Shown here: positions 27,588-36,893 of the stretch, piece by piece
Position numbering within the stretch: the stretch's first letter is position 1
Layout of the letters: each line of letters begins with the position of its first letter
NCBI RefSeq assembly: GCF_003584165.1
Contig: NZ_QXFJ01000030.1
Coordinates: 744,001 to 808,000 of the forward strand
Reading direction: 5' to 3'
DNA from: Flagellimonas aequoris
Lineage (GTDB): Bacteria > Bacteroidota > Bacteroidia > Flavobacteriales > Flavobacteriaceae
DNA: 64,000 bases
Program-made: the position numbers and the translations under genes
Notes under the pieces: generated by a model
Database searches by the model: none
What the model saw: only the letters and a program-made list of their open reading frames with translations
Told to the model about the DNA's origin: nothing

Positions 27588-29336
27588 TTAGTTGTGGGCC
27601 ACCACAGAGGGTAGCTTCAGATTGAACAGGTGTTGGTTGTAGCCGGTCAGTCCCAGCTTGAACACTTTGACCTCCTTACTCTGTAACTTGCTCCCATAGT
27701 TTCTATAAACAGTAACTTTTAAATAGGTGGGAGTGAGTTGTTTGTTTCCTAAATAATTTGCATTGATGCTCCATGTCCCTGGAAGTTTATCATCCAATAA
27801 AAAGTCGGCCATGGAGTAGCCCAGTTCTTTTTCGGAATAGATTCTGTCCGGCATATCTTCCATGGTATGTTTCCATTGAAAATATTGGTTTTCGGGATTT
27901 ACAAATTGAAGGTCAAATTCGGCCTCCGAATCGTTCCATTCAAAAACCAATCTTGTACTGATGCCCTCCTCTTCCAACAAAGCTTTTCTTTTGTTTATTT
28001 TGAGGGTTCCATTGTCCAAAGCGAAGAGGTTTTCCAGTTCACGTTCCATAATCTTGGCAAGGTCAACGGTGTCCCTAGGTAATAATCCTTCATCCAAAAG
28101 ATAGGAATGTCTCGCATACAGGGAAGCTGCCGCTTCCGGTTTTTTTAAGTTACGGTAGCTATTGGCCATGTCAATAAAGCTCTGGGCATATTCTGGCCGT
28201 AGGGTGTATACCTCTTTGTAAATTTCGTGAGCCTTCTGCCATCTTCCTTCTGATTCATAGCTATAGGCCAATGCCTTTAGAGCCACTGGATTGTTTTCAA
28301 ATGCACTTTTTTGGTCGGAAATGATTTTATCCGCAAAATCCTGATCGTTCCATTGCTCCATAAAGTATTGGTAGTTATCCAGTGTAAACCAATAGGAACC
28401 AGAATAGGTCTTGGCATTCTTTTCGTATAAAACGATGGCATCGGATTTCTGTGGACTGGCATAAAGATCCTTTACATATTGAGGGGCATTATTGGCTACC
28501 TTTTCAGTCCCCAAAGCCTTTTGGTCATAAAAATTGTTCCTGAGCTTGGCACGATCAAAAGGTTTGCCATCGTTTTCTTTTGATGTGACTGTTCCTGCTT
28601 TAGTATTGATGATTACTACCCCGCCTTTTCCCATGGCCCCATATCGTGTAAGGGCGGCATAGGAAGGTATAAAAGCAATCCTTTTCACATTTCCATTGAG
28701 CCAGCTGCAATTCACTTCGGTCAAAATTTGCCCGTCCACATCAAAAATGGCATCGCCAGCAAGCGTTAAGCTATTTGTTGGTCTCATGGCCACAATGAAC
28801 TTATCTGTATCCGGTCTGCAACTTGCGTATACCCCTGCAAACCTTCCATTGACCAAAAAATTAAGATTAGGGGCCTTGTCCACTTCTTCCTCACCTATTA
28901 TCCGTAATGAAAAATTGGATGTGTTCTTGTCCATAAAACCAAAAGCCGTTTTGATAACATTGGGATTGGTATCATATTCCAATTCCAGTTCTTTTTGGCT
29001 TTTTAAAATGGTTTTGGATACAGTAACCTCGTCCAACTCTTCCATTTTTTGGGGTAGTTTCACATTCAAGACTCTGGTCACATCTTCTACCTTTATCTTT
29101 ACCGTTTTCATCCCCACATGGGAATACACCAAAGTCTCCCCTTTTTGGGTTTTTATCTCATACTTTCCACCACTATCCGAAACCGTACCCTTTTCAGTGC
29201 CTTCAATTTGTACACTTACATTTTTAAGGGGACCAAAATCATCGGAAATGGTACCATAGACCTTTTTTGGGTTTTGTTGGGCCAAGGAAATGGCCATGAA
29301 TAGAAAAAAGGAACAGAATGCAGCAATTTTTTTCAT
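27588..29336 (-). CDS. Barrel-less TonB-plug/TPR protein with DUF2135-like C-terminus (paralogue 2)
   Basis: 582 residues with a signal peptide (MKKIAAFCSFFLFMAISLAQ). Same order as its downstream neighbour: regulatory-like beta domain (KVYGTISDDFGPLKNVSVQI), segment LDEVTVSKTI that corresponds to the SusC TonB-box region, plug closing with GGVVIINTKAGT, TPR-like helices (YESEGRWQKAHEIYKEVYTL) and the C-terminal domain (RLVFEWNDSEAEFDLQFVNP). The C-terminal 150 residues are close to identical to those of the neighbour, which points to recent duplication or gene conversion, while the plug regions differ much more. Probably co-transcribed with it. Confidence 0.85.
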   Translation of the reverse strand: MKKIAAFCSFFLFMAISLAQQNPKKVYGTISDDFGPLKNVSVQIEGTEKGTVSDSGGKYEIKTQKGETLVYSHVGMKTVKIKVEDVTRVLNVKLPQKMEELDEVTVSKTILKSQKELELEYDTNPNVIKTAFGFMDKNTSNFSLRIIGEEEVDKAPNLNFLVNGRFAGVYASCRPDTDKFIVAMRPTNSLTLAGDAIFDVDGQILTEVNCSWLNGNVKRIAFIPSYAALTRYGAMGKGGVVIINTKAGTVTSKENDGKPFDRAKLRNNFYDQKALGTEKVANNAPQYVKDLYASPQKSDAIVLYEKNAKTYSGSYWFTLDNYQYFMEQWNDQDFADKIISDQKSAFENNPVALKALAYSYESEGRWQKAHEIYKEVYTLRPEYAQSFIDMANSYRNLKKPEAAASLYARHSYLLDEGLLPRDTVDLAKIMERELENLFALDNGTLKINKRKALLEEEGISTRLVFEWNDSEAEFDLQFVNPENQYFQWKHTMEDMPDRIYSEKELGYSMADFLLDDKLPGTWSINANYLGNKQLTPTYLKVTVYRNYGSKLQSKEVKVFKLGLTGYNQHLFNLKLPSVVAHN

Positions 29337-29392
29337 AGCAGTTTTTTTAAGAAACGTAATATTTCCATGCTTAAGTTACTAAATAATGGCAT

Positions 29393-31582
29393 TCAATTGA
29401 CATGCAGGGACTTGATGTTACGCTTTTCGTTCGGCTGGGTAAAGTACACCACAAGCTGTTCCTCCTTCTGGTTCGGCTTGCCAAAGTTCGTGTAGAGATG
29501 ACATTTCAAAACCAAGGGCAGGGTGTCCGTTTCCGATAGGTTCTCCAAAAATTTGGCGTTCACCACCCAATTGCCCTTCGCCTCTTGGCCGTAAAACTCG
29601 AACTCCTCGATGGTCAGGCCCTCCTCGATGCCCTGTTTTATCCTTTCTGGTTTGGCATTGGAATATTCCCAGTTGAAGAACCGGTTCTGCGGGTTCACGA
29701 ACTGGATCTCAAACTCCGCCTCCGGGTTGTTCCACTCAAAGACAAAGCGTGCATCGTACATCACATTGTTTTGGTATTTGGGGTCCACTTGGGTCATATC
29801 CATCTGTCCCCCTTTTTGATGAATCAGGTTTTTGATGTCCCTATCCAAGGTCTTGGATATCAAGGAGGTACTCAAATTCTGAAAGCCCTGTCCCCTGTTG
29901 CGCAGGGCGATAAGGGCATCCAGTTCCCCTTTAGGTGAGCCATTACCCAAATAATGTGCCTTGTTGTACTGGGCCATAATATTGTTGCCGTCCAGTTCTA
30001 AAATTTGGTCGTTCACAAGGGCCGCTAGTTCATTTTTCCCCAATTGGGACAGACATAGCTCCACCATCTTGAGGGTACGGCCATCATCAGGGTGCAGTTC
30101 CCATAGATCGGTGATTACTTTGGCGGCCCTTGTCTTGTCCCTTTCCGCAAAAAACGCATAGCTGTCCAGGTAGAACTTCGTATTGTCCAGGTTCAGACTC
30201 CGTAGGGAAAGATAGGTCACAAAAGATTCCTCTAGGTTTTCTGCCTGTGCGAACAGATTATAAAAGGGGGAATCCCCGGGTGCTGCCAGTCGCTCCTCCT
30301 TGTCGTACACGTTGTTCTTCAACCGGGCCCTATCCTCCACTTGGCCCTCGTTCACCGTGGGCACCTTGGCAGTCTTGGTGGTGATGAGCAACACCCCGTT
30401 GCGGCCTATTTCACCATACTTGTTGGTTGCAGCCAATCCCTTAAGGACGGTGATACTGGCAATACTATTGGGATCCAAGAAATTAAAGCGTGCCACTGCC
30501 GCACCTCCGGACCCAGATTGTTCCATAGGAATCCCATTGACAACAACAAGCCCGTAATTGTTGCCCAGCATGGTCCAGTCCGTCCGCATTTTCACCAATC
30601 CCAATTCCGGTTCCTGGCCCGGAGCCGCGGATTTCACTTCCACACCGGAAAAACGGTTCTGTACCACCGTGGAGACATTGGTGTTGATATCCGTGATCTC
30701 GTCTTCCCCTATGGTCTGTATGGCCACCCCTACCCGCTTCTCGTCAATATCCCCATACGCCGTGGTCTTGGTGACCAATTTTTCCTTGCGCTCTTCTACC
30801 AACACTACTTCGTCCAAGGCCACAACCTTGGAGGATAGGAAGATCTTGTTGTTGTCCATATCGGACACGGCATAATCCAATACCACCCCCTTTTCACCGC
30901 TGCGTATGTATAGACTGTCGTTCCTGCCCGCGGGAATACTAAAATTCCCTTCCGCATCGGTATAATAGAACTCGTCCGTTCCCTTGATTCCAATAGCCAC
31001 ATGAGGAGAGGGCACATTATCAATATACACCCTTCCCGTTACCAAACTGCTTGTGGCATTAGCATTTTTCTGCCGGTTTCCAATATCCAATATGGAAGCG
31101 TAATCCATCAACCTAGCACGATTGATCAAAGCTGTCCGCTTGAGAAAATCCTCGTTCCTTGCCAAGGCACTGTTCACAATTATACTGCCCTTCTCCAACA
31201 ACAGCCTGTCACTCTTGAAAAGGGTGTTGCCATCGGTGAACACATACACCTTCTTTCCCTCTATTCTTTCATTGAGCTTGGAATAAATTGTCGCACCGAC
31301 ATAAGGAAGATTTTCCAGTCTTTGTTTTAGACTTGACCAATCGCCTCCTTGTACCCTATATCTTTCCTCTACCACTTCCGTCCCGAATAAATAAAGGACG
31401 ATTTCCTGGTCTGGTTTGTTCGCTATTGCCTTACCCAAAAATTCGAAATCTTTTTCCACGTCCCTGTCCATCATGGAAAGGGAGGTGTCCCAACAAATAA
31501 ACAATTGTCCAGGATCTGCCTGCGGATACATTTTCACGGACAGGCAGCAGAGTAGAATACAAAGAATCATAGGTAGCCTCAT
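29393..31582 (-). CDS. VWA-TonB-plug-TPR-DUF2135-like protein (paralogue 1)
   Basis: 729 residues. Signal peptide 1-20. A von Willebrand A-like domain (about 22-165) begins QLFICWDTSLSMMDRDVEKD; DTSLSM is a variant of the metal site DxSxS, and VYVFTDGNTLF ends the fold. Then a regulatory-like domain (VTGRVYIDNVPSPHVAIGIK), LDEVVLVEERKEKL, a plug with VQNRFSGVEVKSAAPGQEP and GVLLITTKTAKVP, helical repeats and a C-terminal domain (FVFEWNNPEAEFEIQFVNPQ) as in the two genes after it. GC-richer than its neighbours. First gene of the three, 56 bases ahead. A surface or periplasmic sensing or assembly role is possible, not shown. Confidence 0.83.
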   Translation of the reverse strand: MRLPMILCILLCCLSVKMYPQADPGQLFICWDTSLSMMDRDVEKDFEFLGKAIANKPDQEIVLYLFGTEVVEERYRVQGGDWSSLKQRLENLPYVGATIYSKLNERIEGKKVYVFTDGNTLFKSDRLLLEKGSIIVNSALARNEDFLKRTALINRARLMDYASILDIGNRQKNANATSSLVTGRVYIDNVPSPHVAIGIKGTDEFYYTDAEGNFSIPAGRNDSLYIRSGEKGVVLDYAVSDMDNNKIFLSSKVVALDEVVLVEERKEKLVTKTTAYGDIDEKRVGVAIQTIGEDEITDINTNVSTVVQNRFSGVEVKSAAPGQEPELGLVKMRTDWTMLGNNYGLVVVNGIPMEQSGSGGAAVARFNFLDPNSIASITVLKGLAATNKYGEIGRNGVLLITTKTAKVPTVNEGQVEDRARLKNNVYDKEERLAAPGDSPFYNLFAQAENLEESFVTYLSLRSLNLDNTKFYLDSYAFFAERDKTRAAKVITDLWELHPDDGRTLKMVELCLSQLGKNELAALVNDQILELDGNNIMAQYNKAHYLGNGSPKGELDALIALRNRGQGFQNLSTSLISKTLDRDIKNLIHQKGGQMDMTQVDPKYQNNVMYDARFVFEWNNPEAEFEIQFVNPQNRFFNWEYSNAKPERIKQGIEEGLTIEEFEFYGQEAKGNWVVNAKFLENLSETDTLPLVLKCHLYTNFGKPNQKEEQLVVYFTQPNEKRNIKSLHVN

Positions 31583-31619
31583 ATCTTTTTTGTTGGATGG
31601 TTACCTAAGTTACAAAAAA

Positions 31620-32966
31620 TCAGTTGCCCAATTGAGGTTTTGGTCTTGGAATGAGAAGCATTTTAGTTTGCCTTCCATTCACGTATCTAAACCCATCTTC
31701 CCCATAAAATCCAGGTTCTTCGAGCATGATGCGGATATCACGATTCCATTCGGGGATATTCACGGTAGCATTGAGCTCTATAGCATAGGCAGTGTTGGGG
31801 TTTAGGGGATAGTTTTCCCCATCATCTTTCATGACACCTCCCTGTGCATCCCACATGCCAATAGTGGTTCCGGCTGAGTGGCCATAGGTTCCCAAGGGAT
31901 GGGTATAAATGGATGGCCGAAGACCGGCTTCTTTGGCATCTTGTAAGGCCTTGGCCAAAATAGCATTGCCCACCTTTCCTTTGATCATGTTCTGTGTCAA
32001 GAAATCCTGTACGCGATTGCCATCTTTCAAAGCATTTACCAAAAATTCAGGGGCATCTCTTTCTTCTGGCAATAAAACATAGCCCATTTCTTGGCAGTCT
32101 GTATTGAGTCGTAGGTAAGTAATTCCAAAGTCGCAATGCAACAAATCCCCAGGTAAGATCACTTTTTCTGCTTCACCTGCTGAAAATGCGGTCAGGTGAC
32201 TTACCAATCCTTCATTGTTTCTTTGGATATCCACAGTGGGATGGAACCATGTTTCCAACCCAAGGTCGGTGACCTTTTGGCGCATCCACCACACCACATC
32301 ATCTGTTGTGGTAATGCCAGGGGTAATTACTTTTTCCGAAAAAGCTTCCGCAACAATGCTATGGGTGATATCCGTCAATTGGGCAAATATGGCCATTTCC
32401 CGAGGGGTACGGGTTTCAATCCAACGTACGGCCAGTTGTTCAGCAGAGCCTACCCTAGAATGGAATTTCTTGGGAAGGTTGGCCATAAACTCATCATAAT
32501 CCGTTTTGTCCAGTCCATCGGCTATATTGTGGTCCTTGGAAAAATTGAGTCCAATTTTTTGGGGATTTCGTTCCGCTATCAGTTCCATCAAACGTTTCCA
32601 CTGATCGGGTTCCTTTTCCTTGTCCCAGGCCGATATAATACTCTTACCCACATTGTAACGGGCCACTGCCAATTTATCGATCGTGTTTTTTTCCTTGTTT
32701 CGATAAAACAGAAGAATGGTTCGCCTTCTGGCATTCAACCACGTGGCAGGTAGCATGGTCCTGATCACGGGGTCCTCATTGTATTCCCTGGAAATAACGA
32801 CCCACATATCCAAACCTGTATCGTCCATCAGTTTTGGCAGCAAATGGTTGAATCGCTCCTCCAATATTTCATCCGCTACCCGAGCCCTTTCTTTTTCTGA
32901 AAGGATCTCTTGTGACATCACAAAAAAGGGAAGAAGAAGCAGAATTAGGTTAATGGTTTTTCGCAT
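31620..32966 (-). CDS. Secreted M24 family metallopeptidase (Xaa-Pro aminopeptidase-like)
   Basis: 448 residues from ATG 32966 (signal peptide MRKTINLILLLLPFFVMSQ). Creatinase-like N-terminal domain, then the pita-bread catalytic domain: first metal aspartates in LLHCDFGITYLRLNTDCQ, histidine in THPLGTYGHSAGTTIG, glutamates in AIELNATVNIPEWNRD and the final stretch GFRYVNGRQTKM. Such enzymes remove an N-terminal residue before proline. The 30 extra residues of a longer reading frame hide the signal peptide, so the shorter start is used. Directly downstream of menE but probably an independent function. Confidence 0.88.
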   Translation of the reverse strand: MRKTINLILLLLPFFVMSQEILSEKERARVADEILEERFNHLLPKLMDDTGLDMWVVISREYNEDPVIRTMLPATWLNARRRTILLFYRNKEKNTIDKLAVARYNVGKSIISAWDKEKEPDQWKRLMELIAERNPQKIGLNFSKDHNIADGLDKTDYDEFMANLPKKFHSRVGSAEQLAVRWIETRTPREMAIFAQLTDITHSIVAEAFSEKVITPGITTTDDVVWWMRQKVTDLGLETWFHPTVDIQRNNEGLVSHLTAFSAGEAEKVILPGDLLHCDFGITYLRLNTDCQEMGYVLLPEERDAPEFLVNALKDGNRVQDFLTQNMIKGKVGNAILAKALQDAKEAGLRPSIYTHPLGTYGHSAGTTIGMWDAQGGVMKDDGENYPLNPNTAYAIELNATVNIPEWNRDIRIMLEEPGFYGEDGFRYVNGRQTKMLLIPRPKPQLGN

Positions 32967-32997
32967 GGTTGATTTTTGGTTTATGAAAATACTGAAA

Positions 32998-34071
32998 TTA
33001 TAAGATTTGCTGTACTGTTTTTTCTCGGTGAATTTTTTGCGTCGTGGTTTCCACAAAAGATTTTACAAAGTAAATCTCCTTGGGAACTTCATATTTTGAG
33101 ATATCCTTTAAGGATTTAATCTGTTTAAGGAGTGCTTCTTTTGGTGTAGGCTCCCCTTCAATGACCAGTACCAGTTTTTGTCCCAACGCCTGATCGGGTA
33201 CGTCCGTGACAAAAAAACGCGAATTCATGACAGGGGCTAACTTGGCTTCAATGGTTTCTGGCATCAATTTAATGCCGCCAGAATTGATTACACTATCATA
33301 CCGACCTAGCCATTTAAATCGGGTTTCACTAACCAATTCGACCAGATCATTGGTAACAACTTTCTCTTCGGATATTTTGGGAGCCTCGATTACCAAACAG
33401 CCCCTATCATCCGTTGCCAAAGTAACATGGGGAAGGGTTTCAAAATAAGGGCTTGGTTTAGGAACTATTTCTTTTACTGCTATATGGGTAATGGTCTCCG
33501 TCATACCATAGGTTTCATAGGCCTTCAAGTGAATTTTAAGCAACTCAGAGCGCAATTTTTCATCCACTGGGGCTCCACCAATGATCAAAGTCTTGATTCG
33601 TGACAAATCCTCCAAGGAGTTTTGGACCTGTAGCGGAACCATCGCGGTAAAATCGTACTGTTTTTGATTGTGGGACAAAGGGGTTGATGTAGGTTCCACT
33701 TCATCCAAATGCAGACCAAGGACCATGGCTCGTACCAACATCATTTTTCCTGCAATACCTGTGCAAGGCAAACATAAAAGGGCAGATTGTTTGGGTCGTA
33801 ACTTAAAATATTCCCCAGTGGCCAAGGCGGAATTGACCATATGTTCCTTGTGCAGTACAATTTTTTTGGGCTTCCCAGTAGAACCTGAGGTAAACACTTC
33901 CAAAGTGGGTCTGTTCGATATCCAATCCAACAAAAAATCCCCCATTGGAATTTCATGGCCATTGCCCTCCTTCACGAGGCTGTATCCTATCTCGGACAAA
34001 TCATCCCAATCGTAGGTTACCCTATTTAATTTGAAATCAGGGTGTATGTTATGCCAAATCGGAATCTCCAT
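32998..34071 (-). CDS. menE: o-Succinylbenzoate-CoA ligase
   Basis: 357 residues, short as usual for Bacteroidetes MenE. AMP-forming ligase that activates o-succinylbenzoate with CoA in menaquinone synthesis. Motifs: P-loop FTSGSTGKPKKIVLH near residue 58, YGMTETITH near 190, GRYDSVINSGGIKLMPETIE near 258 and the catalytic lysine in TTTQKIHREK at the C-terminus. Overlaps the CPBP gene by 23 bases, so menC, the CPBP gene and menE form one operon. Confidence 0.93.
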   Translation of the reverse strand: MEIPIWHNIHPDFKLNRVTYDWDDLSEIGYSLVKEGNGHEIPMGDFLLDWISNRPTLEVFTSGSTGKPKKIVLHKEHMVNSALATGEYFKLRPKQSALLCLPCTGIAGKMMLVRAMVLGLHLDEVEPTSTPLSHNQKQYDFTAMVPLQVQNSLEDLSRIKTLIIGGAPVDEKLRSELLKIHLKAYETYGMTETITHIAVKEIVPKPSPYFETLPHVTLATDDRGCLVIEAPKISEEKVVTNDLVELVSETRFKWLGRYDSVINSGGIKLMPETIEAKLAPVMNSRFFVTDVPDQALGQKLVLVIEGEPTPKEALLKQIKSLKDISKYEVPKEIYFVKSFVETTTQKIHREKTVQQIL

Positions 34072-35008
34072 CAGTGAGGGCTACAAATTCTTCCTTTGTC
34101 AATACTTTTCCAAAAAGTCGTTCCTTCCAGTTTTTCCAACCATACTTCTTTGAAAAAATAAGGATGAGGATGGGATAGAATACAAAAACAGGTACCAGAA
34201 CATCCCACCCCAACACAGGATCGGAAACATCCTTGTAAATGGAATTGGTATGGAAAGCGGTCCAGTCTGCGGTGACCAAAAGTGCTGTGAAAAGGTTGTT
34301 GGCCGCATGAAAACCAAGTGGAAGCTCCAACCCTTCGTCCATCAAGGTCAAGATGCCCAAAAAAAACCCTGTGCCTATATAAAATACCAAAATTCCATAG
34401 CCCAATTTTTCAACTTCCGGATTGAAGATATGCAGAAGCCCAAAAAGAGATGAACTGATGACAAAGGGCAACCATCTGGTCTTTGAGCCAATCCCAATAC
34501 CCTGCATAAGATACCCTCTGGTAAAATATTCCTCAAAACTGGTTTGTATGGGTACAAAAATGATGGAGATCACAAAGAGGACAAAAAATGGCATGGGTTC
34601 AAAATTGAACACATAGTTTTCTGGAGAGAGATAAATATCCAGCACAACCATGACCGATGAAACAATGCCCCAAAGTCCGAATGCAAAAAGAATACGTTTC
34701 CAGTCCACTTTTTTACGGGAGGTCGTGAAGCTGGTAAAAGATTGCTTGTGCAGGAACCGGACCACAACCCAAAGGCTCCCCATGGCCGCGACAAAGGTGA
34801 GCAGTACCAAAAGGAAAAACAGGTTCAACCCCAAAATATTGGCCATGGCCCCATAATCCGAGGGGAGGTTCATGGAGTCCGATTTGAGCAAGAGAGCAGC
34901 CACAAGTGGAATCCCCCCCAATATCTGCCAGCCAAAAAAGATGATCAAAAGCCCAACCACGTAGCGCCATCCTTCGCTAAATCCTTTATATCCTTGTTCT
35001 ATGTACAT
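34049..35008 (-). CDS. CPBP family intramembrane glutamic endopeptidase
   Basis: 319 residues with about eight membrane spans. The three CPBP motifs are present: EEYFTRG (the EExxxR type glutamates, in FEEYFTRGYLMQG), SSLFGLLHIFNPE with the histidine, and GFHAANNLF. These are CAAX-type proteases that may process membrane or lipidated peptides. In flavobacteria the gene is often lodged between menC and menE, as here: it overlaps menC by 10 bases and menE by 23. A link to quinone synthesis is not known; the order may reflect only co-transcription. Confidence 0.92.
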   Translation of the reverse strand: MYIEQGYKGFSEGWRYVVGLLIIFFGWQILGGIPLVAALLLKSDSMNLPSDYGAMANILGLNLFFLLVLLTFVAAMGSLWVVVRFLHKQSFTSFTTSRKKVDWKRILFAFGLWGIVSSVMVVLDIYLSPENYVFNFEPMPFFVLFVISIIFVPIQTSFEEYFTRGYLMQGIGIGSKTRWLPFVISSSLFGLLHIFNPEVEKLGYGILVFYIGTGFFLGILTLMDEGLELPLGFHAANNLFTALLVTADWTAFHTNSIYKDVSDPVLGWDVLVPVFVFYPILILIFSKKYGWKNWKERLFGKVLTKEEFVALTDGDSDLA

Positions 35009-36051
35009 ATTTTCTCAATTTCTTCCCGGTTCCAATCCCTAGATCGGTTATAACATACTTTACCTTGGAAAACCTCCAAAGGACTCTCAAAATTATTCGT
35101 GTACAAACTTCCCGTGCCCAATCCCTGTGGCATGGCGGGATGTAATGTGTAGGTCCATTGTGCAATGGCATTCAACCCAATATTGCTCTCCAGCGCGCTG
35201 GTGACCCACCAACCTATATTGTACTTTTCCGCCAAGTTGATCCATTGTTTGGACCCTGCAAAACCACCCACTAAACTAGGTTTTAATATAATATATTGTG
35301 GTCTTATGGTTTGTAGTAATCTTTCTTTTTCCGTTACGTAAAAAACACCGATCAATTCTTCATCCAAAGCTATGGGTAGCGGGGTTTGCTCACATAGCCT
35401 TGCCATTTCTTCCCACTGCTTGGGTTTTATGGGCTGTTCTATGGAATGTAATTGAAATTCTGCCAAGCGTTCCAATTTTGCCATGGCTTCATCAGGAGGA
35501 AACGCCCCGTTGGCGTCGACACGCAGCTCTATTTCCTCTGGGCCAAAATTCTCGCGAATGGATTTTAATATGGCAATCTCCTTTTCAAAATCAATGGCGC
35601 CTATCTTCATTTTGATACACTTGAACCCATCCTCTAATTTTTGCTGCAATTGTGATAACATAAAAGCTTCATCACCCATCCAGATTAATCCATTAATGGG
35701 AATGGGTGCTTCTTTTTGAGTAAAGTCTGAAGGGAAAAGTTCAAAAGGATCATTGGATGAAAGGGAAAGCAATGCCTGCTCCAGACCAAACTGGATGGAA
35801 GGAAATTCCATCAATTCCTCCAATAACCGTTCTTTCCCTAAATGGATATGGCTACAGACCCAAGCCAATTTCTGCTCGTACTCGGGGACATCGTCAATGC
35901 TCAATCCCTTTAATAGGCCACACTCTCCTATCCCAAAACCATGATCACCGTGCAAAACCAGGAAATAGGTTTCCTTCTGTGTCAATATGCCACGCGAGGT
36001 TCCACTGGGAACTTTAAAAATAAGGGTGTACTTTTTATAGGTCGCTTTCAT
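34999..36051 (-). CDS. menC: o-Succinylbenzoate synthase
   Basis: 350 residues, enolase superfamily (muconate lactonising subgroup). It dehydrates SHCHC to o-succinylbenzoate. Catalytic pieces: lysine pair in CIKMKIGAIDF, metal ligands in LRVDANGAFPPDEAM, SIEQPIKPKQW and ALDEELIG, and the second base lysine in ILKPSLVGG. First gene of the menC-CPBP-menE operon. The 46-base gap to the divergent SDR gene must hold both promoters. Confidence 0.94.
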   Translation of the reverse strand: MKATYKKYTLIFKVPSGTSRGILTQKETYFLVLHGDHGFGIGECGLLKGLSIDDVPEYEQKLAWVCSHIHLGKERLLEELMEFPSIQFGLEQALLSLSSNDPFELFPSDFTQKEAPIPINGLIWMGDEAFMLSQLQQKLEDGFKCIKMKIGAIDFEKEIAILKSIRENFGPEEIELRVDANGAFPPDEAMAKLERLAEFQLHSIEQPIKPKQWEEMARLCEQTPLPIALDEELIGVFYVTEKERLLQTIRPQYIILKPSLVGGFAGSKQWINLAEKYNIGWWVTSALESNIGLNAIAQWTYTLHPAMPQGLGTGSLYTNNFESPLEVFQGKVCYNRSRDWNREEIEKICT

Positions 36052-36097
36052 CCTGTGCCCTCAAATTTAACTATATTTTGCCTCTAAAAGGGAAGTT

Positions 36098-36892
36098 ATG
36101 GCAAGTATCAAAGGAAAAACAATTTGGATAACCGGGGCTTCATCCGGCATTGGAAAAAGTTTGGCTTTGGAACTTTGCCGATATCCTTGCAACCTTATTC
36201 TATCATCAAGGAAAGAAGCGGATTTGATCAAGGTGAAGGAAGCCTGTGGAGGTTCCGATAATATTTCGATATTGCCCATAGACCTTAAGGATCATGACCA
36301 AATGGTCCAAATCTCGGAAAAGGCCATCTCATTTTATGGAAAGGTCGATATCTTGGTCAACAATGCGGGAATCAGTCAACGTTCGTTGATCAAGGACACG
36401 GATTTGGACGTTTACAAACAACTTATTGATATTGATTATTTGGGAACCGTGGCCTTGTCCAAGGCAATCCTTCCCCATTTTTTGGCCAATGGGATCGGGC
36501 ATTATGTTACCGTCACCAGTTTGATGGGAAAATTTGGGTCTCCTTATCGTTCAGGCTATTGTGGGGCTAAACACGCCCTTCATGGTTTTTTTGATGTGAT
36601 GAGGATGGAACATGAGAAAGATGGCATACAAGTGACCTTAGTGTGCCCTGGCTTTGTACAGACCAATGTGGCCAAAAATGCACTTACGGCAGATGGTTCT
36701 CCCCAGAAGACGGACGATACGGCCACACAGAATGGGATTACCCCAAAATTAGCAGCAAAAAAGATGGTTTCCGCAATAGAAAAAGGAAAATTTGAAGTGT
36801 ACATTGGAGGTAAAGAAGTAAGCGGAGCTTACTTAAAACGATTTTTTCCCAAACTGCTACACAAGGTCGTTCTCAAAAGCCAAGTGAGATGA
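36098..36892 (+). CDS. SDR family NAD(P)-dependent oxidoreductase
   Basis: 264 residues. Classical short-chain dehydrogenase: cofactor motif TGASSGIGKS near residue 13, NNAGIS near 90, catalytic serine in TVTSLMGKFG and YxxxK in YRSGYCGAKHA near 155. Similar to the DHRS7-like branch that acts on lipophilic carbonyls; C-terminal YLKRFFPKLLHKVVLKS is basic and could touch membrane. Convergent with the sensor kinase gene, one base apart. Substrate unknown. Confidence 0.9.
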   Translation: MASIKGKTIWITGASSGIGKSLALELCRYPCNLILSSRKEADLIKVKEACGGSDNISILPIDLKDHDQMVQISEKAISFYGKVDILVNNAGISQRSLIKDTDLDVYKQLIDIDYLGTVALSKAILPHFLANGIGHYVTVTSLMGKFGSPYRSGYCGAKHALHGFFDVMRMEHEKDGIQVTLVCPGFVQTNVAKNALTADGSPQKTDDTATQNGITPKLAAKKMVSAIEKGKFEVYIGGKEVSGAYLKRFFPKLLHKVVLKSQVR

Positions 36893-36893
36893 T

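Noticed and set aside
34049-35008. CPBP protease as an immunity or bacteriocin-processing gene
   Set aside because: No bacteriocin-like small gene nearby; it is in a conserved place between menC and menE.
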